Assembly: GCF_000020605.1 (NCBI RefSeq)
Contig: NC_012781.1
Span: 1,054,001-1,118,000 of the forward strand
Length of the DNA: 64,000 nt
Reading direction: 5' to 3'
Origin: Agathobacter rectalis ATCC 33656
GTDB taxonomy: Bacteria > Bacillota > Clostridia > Lachnospirales > Lachnospiraceae
Below are positions 60,921 through 64,000 of this stretch, piece by piece. The translations under genes were made by a program, and so were the position numbers. Each line of letters opens with the position of its first letter. Within the stretch, counting starts at the first letter, position 1. The notes below the pieces were generated by a model. That model ran no database searches and was not told the DNA's origin. It was given only the letters and a program-made list of their open reading frames with translations.

Positions 60921-62252
60921 ATGGATTCTAGTATTATTTCAATTATAATTGTATTAATTACAATGGGCTTGTTTGTCTGGAATAGACTGCCGATAAGCGT
61001 GGTTGCTATCCTTGGGTCGGTAGCAATGGCAATGTTTATTCCAGAAATGGATTTATCCGCAGTATACAGCGGATTCAGCGCAACAGGCTGGCCGATGGTA
61101 GTCGGAATGTGTGTTGTAAGTGCCGCACTTTTTGAAACCGGAATAGCAAGAAAGATAGGAGAAAAAATCGGAAATTCTTTTCTTGCCAAGACGGAGAGGC
61201 GGTTTATAGTAACGGTAAGTGCTGTGTGTTCATTGATGTCAGCATTTATGAGTAACAACGGAACAGTTGCTATCTGGATGCCTATCATCGCAATCGTAGC
61301 AGCAAACTCATGTGGAAAAATCCGTTCAAAAATGGTTATTTTCCCAGCCGGAACAGCAGCCATTATCGGAGGTGCGTGTTCACTAATCGGCTCAACCTCA
61401 CAGCTTGCAGCAAACTCAGTATTACAGGGATATGCCGGTTATGAGGAAGGTATGGGAATGTTTGACATGACAAAGATCATGTTTCCGGCAGCAGTTGTAC
61501 AGATTATTTTCTGGGGAACAATCGGCTACAAGCTCCTCGACAAGGTATTAAAACCGGATAGTCCTGACTTCGACAAGGGAAATATGTATTCAGTTGCAGA
61601 GATACATAAGCTCGAGAAAGAACAGGAGTCAGCTGCTCCGGCATGGAAGGGCTATGTGGCACTCGGAACCATGATTTTATGCATAGTATTGTTTGTATTA
61701 AGTGGTTTCCAGCCTTTCAAGAGCTATTTTAACATTGGTACAATCGGTCTTATAGGTGCTGCAATGGTACTTGGAACAGGCTGTATCTCGATTAAAAAAG
61801 CATATTCGGATCTTCCTTGGGATGTTTTCGTATGTATCGGAACAATATCAGGAATCGGAACAGGACTTGATGTATCAGGTGGTGGAGCATTAATCGCAAA
61901 CGCTGTACTCAACCTCTTCGGAGGAAAGAACGCATCGGTTGTGCTTCTTACAGTAGTTATCGCAGTGCTTACAAGTGTGCTCACGAATATCATGTCAAAC
62001 AACGCAACAGCAGCAATGCTTACACCAATCTGTATAGCAATTGCATTATCGCTTGGAATCAGTCCTATTCCATGGGTAATCGTAATCGGTGCCTGCTCAA
62101 ACCTTGCAATAGCAACATCTTTCGGAACAGCTGTAAATATGCAGATACTTCCGGCAGGATACAAGTTTTCGGATTTCGTAAAAATCGGTGGACCGTTACT
62201 TATAATACTTATTGCAGTTGTTTCTATATGCAGTGTGGCATTCCTGTTCTAA
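60921..62252 (+). CDS. SLC13/DASS-family anion transporter
   Basis: The 443-residue membrane protein has about 11 helices. It shows the family's repeated S-N-N-G-T and S-N-N-A-T substrate/sodium loops (near 113 and 358), and a G-A-C-S-N-L-A-I-A-T-S-F-G segment. Members import di- and tricarboxylates or other organic anions with sodium. As the last gene of the operon it is the likely importer of the sugar acid, although the two S-N-N loops alone do not define the substrate. Confidence 0.9.
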   Translation: MDSSIISIIIVLITMGLFVWNRLPISVVAILGSVAMAMFIPEMDLSAVYSGFSATGWPMVVGMCVVSAALFETGIARKIGEKIGNSFLAKTERRFIVTVSAVCSLMSAFMSNNGTVAIWMPIIAIVAANSCGKIRSKMVIFPAGTAAIIGGACSLIGSTSQLAANSVLQGYAGYEEGMGMFDMTKIMFPAAVVQIIFWGTIGYKLLDKVLKPDSPDFDKGNMYSVAEIHKLEKEQESAAPAWKGYVALGTMILCIVLFVLSGFQPFKSYFNIGTIGLIGAAMVLGTGCISIKKAYSDLPWDVFVCIGTISGIGTGLDVSGGGALIANAVLNLFGGKNASVVLLTVVIAVLTSVLTNIMSNNATAAMLTPICIAIALSLGISPIPWVIVIGACSNLAIATSFGTAVNMQILPAGYKFSDFVKIGGPLLIILIAVVSICSVAFLF

Positions 62253-62349
62253 GAATTGAGTGTCCTGAAGCGCAAATATTTGCCAGTACACCGAATAATA
62301 AATCAGTATGGAAAGTTTGTGTACATAATAAAACAGATACTAACAAAAC

Positions 62350-62381
62350 AAACAGAGCTATCATTTATGATAGCTCTGTTT
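62350..62381 (+). terminator. Hairpin ending the acid-sugar operon
   Basis: A perfect 14-bp stem (AAACAGAGCTATCA and complement) with TTTA loop. The T run is weak (TGTTTGT). Confidence 0.7.
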
Positions 62382-62442
62382 GTGGATATGAGCATCCCGG
62401 GAGCAATTCATTCAATAATACAATAACTGAGAGGAAGACCGA

Positions 62443-63051
62443 ATGATGAAACAATTTTTTAGGAAAACCATGAAAAACATAGCGACCTACGTGGAACTGG
62501 TATTGTCTGCATTTCTCGTATTTGTGATAGCGATACTTATTATAAAGCTTGTAGGTCAATGTTTTTTTGATATATGGCATGACAAGCTTGAGCTGGAGTA
62601 TTACATGGAATATGCCATGTCGATTGCTATAGGCGTGGAGTTTGTAAAGATGCTCTGTACGCATCAGCCAGGCACGATAATAGAGGTTCTGCTTTTTGCA
62701 ACAGCCAGACAGATGATAGTCGAACACCTCAATGTATATGAGACTCTTGTTGGAATTGGCGCGATAGCAGCATTGTTTGCAATCAGAAAATTCCTGTTCT
62801 GCAGTTTTGATGAGGCTGATCACATGATATGCCGGGGCAGCCAGACAGTAGCACACGCGAATCTCATAACCGGAGCCAAAATTCCGGAGGAAAAGACAAG
62901 AATTCTTCGCAATATCATAAGCGACAAGCTGAGTGAAGAGGGAAAGACGGTTGCAATAGGTGCCTGCGTGTATTATAAGGATTGTGCACTTAGAGTGGAT
63001 AGTATGCGCGAAGGCATGGTAACCAGAGTTGAAGTGATAAAGAACCTGTAA
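62443..63051 (+). CDS. PsiE-like membrane protein with cytoplasmic tail
   Basis: The 202-residue protein has about four membrane helices (about 14-36, 52-72, 80-96, 100-117), like phosphate-starvation PsiE proteins. About 85 residues of a soluble domain follow, containing H-A-N-L-I-T-G-A-K-I and D-C-A-L-R-V-D. That tail may be a transporter-associated or regulatory domain. The function is unknown. ATG 62443 or 62446 follows GAGAGGAAG. Confidence 0.7.
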   Translation: MMKQFFRKTMKNIATYVELVLSAFLVFVIAILIIKLVGQCFFDIWHDKLELEYYMEYAMSIAIGVEFVKMLCTHQPGTIIEVLLFATARQMIVEHLNVYETLVGIGAIAALFAIRKFLFCSFDEADHMICRGSQTVAHANLITGAKIPEEKTRILRNIISDKLSEEGKTVAIGACVYYKDCALRVDSMREGMVTRVEVIKNL

Positions 63052-63135
63052 TGTATATTTAACCTATATTATAATATTTTTGATTTCTGTGCTGCCATTA
63101 CCATTTGGATTTTATTTCTCGCGCAAGCTGTTGTT

Positions 63136-63756
63136 ATGGGGTGTAAGAGGTATCTTTCTTTGCTTGTAATCGTTTCAAAAGAATTTGTTGGGTATTTGCT
63201 TGCTGCGATTGGGCCTATTGCGTTAGGGAAAATCTACGATGTTTGTCATAGTTGGACAATGCCTTTGGTATTACTGCAGGGCGGAGACACAGTTGTGTTC
63301 AAGGATTTGTATCGTTTTACCAGGGAAGCAGAAAATGGCTATAAGAAATACATGGAATGGCTCGACAGAGGTATTAACATGGTATTTCTTGATAATCCAA
63401 CGGTAAGTAGCGACTACATTCGACAAATGATGACAACGGCAGAGCAACAGGACATTGTAACCAAAACTGCTATGGAAAGCATTATTAAGCTTCTGATCAT
63501 AGTGGAGCTGGACCGGGGAGAGAAGCAGCGCCTTTATATATCCCAGTCTATTAAAGATGGAATTGCTGCAAGCAATAAGAAGAGTGGAAGAAAACCAGGC
63601 CAGCTTGATAAGATGTCTGATGCTCTCAGAGAGGATATTTTGAAATATTTGTCTGATAGGTCTATCAAACAAGTGGATTTAATGAGGAAGTATAATATAA
63701 GCAGAAATACATTGAAGAAGTATGTTTATAAAATTCAAAACCATAATATAATATAA
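63136..63756 (+). pseudogene. Serine recombinase lacking its catalytic N-terminus
   Basis: From about residue 49 the frame reads G-G-D-T-V-V-F-K-D-L-Y-R-F-T-R-E-A-E, the middle of a resolvase domain. It continues through the long helix to a C-terminal helix-turn-helix (K-Q-V-D-L-M-R-K-Y-N-I-S-R-N-T-L-K-K-Y). The first 50 residues are hydrophobic and unrelated. The Y-x-R-V-S segment with the catalytic Ser is missing. It is probably a broken copy of a mobile-element recombinase. Confidence 0.65.
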
Positions 63757-63792
63757 AACTTTTATAGAAATATAATTCTGATATCTGATTTG

Positions 63793-64000
63793 ATGGTCAA
63801 AAGGTATTCTCTCGATACGATGAAAGCACTAATGGAAAGACAGAATCCGTTGTATGGCAGAATCGACCTTACGCTGAACCTGAAACCGATGGACTACTAT
63901 GACTCTGCATTGTTTTATCCTGAATTTTCAGAAGAAGATAAGGTAAGATTGTTTAGTGTGTTTGGCGGAATTTCGTATTATAACCGGCTGATTGATGCCC
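63793..64000 (+). pseudogene. AAA-type ATPase fragment, runs off the window
   Basis: The frame from ATG 63793 encodes N-P-L-Y-G-R-I-D-L-T-L-N-L-K-P-M-D-Y-Y-D, then F-S-E-E-D-K-V-R-L-F-S-V-F-G-G-I-S-Y-Y-N. This is the post-Walker region of ATP-binding proteins of the archaeal-type ATPase/DUF234 group. The nucleotide-binding N-terminal half is absent upstream. The remaining part continues beyond position 64000, so completeness cannot be judged. Confidence 0.6.

Noticed and set aside
60788..61363. Minus-strand frame of 191 codons opposite the SLC13 gene
   Set aside because: Antisense to the transporter, with no ribosome site.

Overview
The window looks like a low-to-mid GC Firmicutes chromosome of the family Lachnospiraceae, most likely Agathobacter rectalis (Eubacterium rectale) or a close Roseburia-type relative. 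The reasons are AGGAGG-type ribosome sites, TTGACA/TATAAT promoters, a T-box-controlled archaeal-type AspRS next to gatCAB, a type III toxin-antitoxin locus of the CptIN kind, and a maltodextrin ABC operon under a LacI regulator. The species name is inference, not proof.

Layout. 1-6.2 kb: a cupin gene end, a truncated hydrolase, a diguanylate cyclase, then a chemoreceptor paired with an orphan periplasmic sugar-binding lipoprotein. 6.2-13 kb is an accessory, decaying zone. It holds two convergent hsdS half-genes bounded by a 15-bp inverted repeat (an apparent invertible specificity gene), a DUF4186 gene split by a 53-bp hairpin element, truncated DUF188, macro-domain and phosphatase genes, an intact peptide deformylase-like gene, a complete type III toxin-antitoxin locus (tandem-repeat RNA antitoxin, attenuating terminator, ToxN/AbiQ-type endoribonuclease), and a DUF4268 nuclease-like gene paired with an unknown gene.

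13-37 kb is mostly core genome: low-molecular-weight phosphatase, prolyl-tRNA editing protein, HAD phosphatases, a HelD helicase carrying an extra GH31-N-like domain, a T-box leader with AspRS, a GNAT-GatC fusion with GatA and GatB (the indirect Asn/Gln-tRNA pathway), ClpX, a YhaO/YhaN nuclease-ATPase pair, a subtilisin-like protease, and a glutamate-linked metabolic cluster (citrate synthase, ArgJ, an Lrp regulator, ProC).

37-46 kb is a maltodextrin locus: divergent LacI regulator, binding protein, two permeases and a cytoplasmic GH13 enzyme. A 1.87-kb insertion sequence with a perfect 8-bp target duplication has landed in the operator just upstream of the binding-protein gene. Two tandem tRNA-Gly(GCC) genes follow. 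46.5-52.6 kb is again accessory: a Phd antitoxin with a broken RelE toxin, a radical-SAM remnant, an IS91-like element carrying its own tyrosine recombinase, a DUF1847 gene and a GH32 remnant.

53.4-62.3 kb is a coherent sugar-acid catabolic unit. A PrpR-type regulator lacking the sigma-54 contact loop diverges from a six-gene operon: Fe-alcohol dehydrogenase, PdxA2-like dehydrogenase, DUF1537 acid-sugar kinase, DapA-like aldolase, D-2-hydroxyacid dehydrogenase and SLC13 transporter. Four copies of a 17-bp motif lie in the intergenic region. The window ends with a PsiE-like membrane protein, a serine recombinase lacking its catalytic N-terminus and the start of an ATPase fragment.
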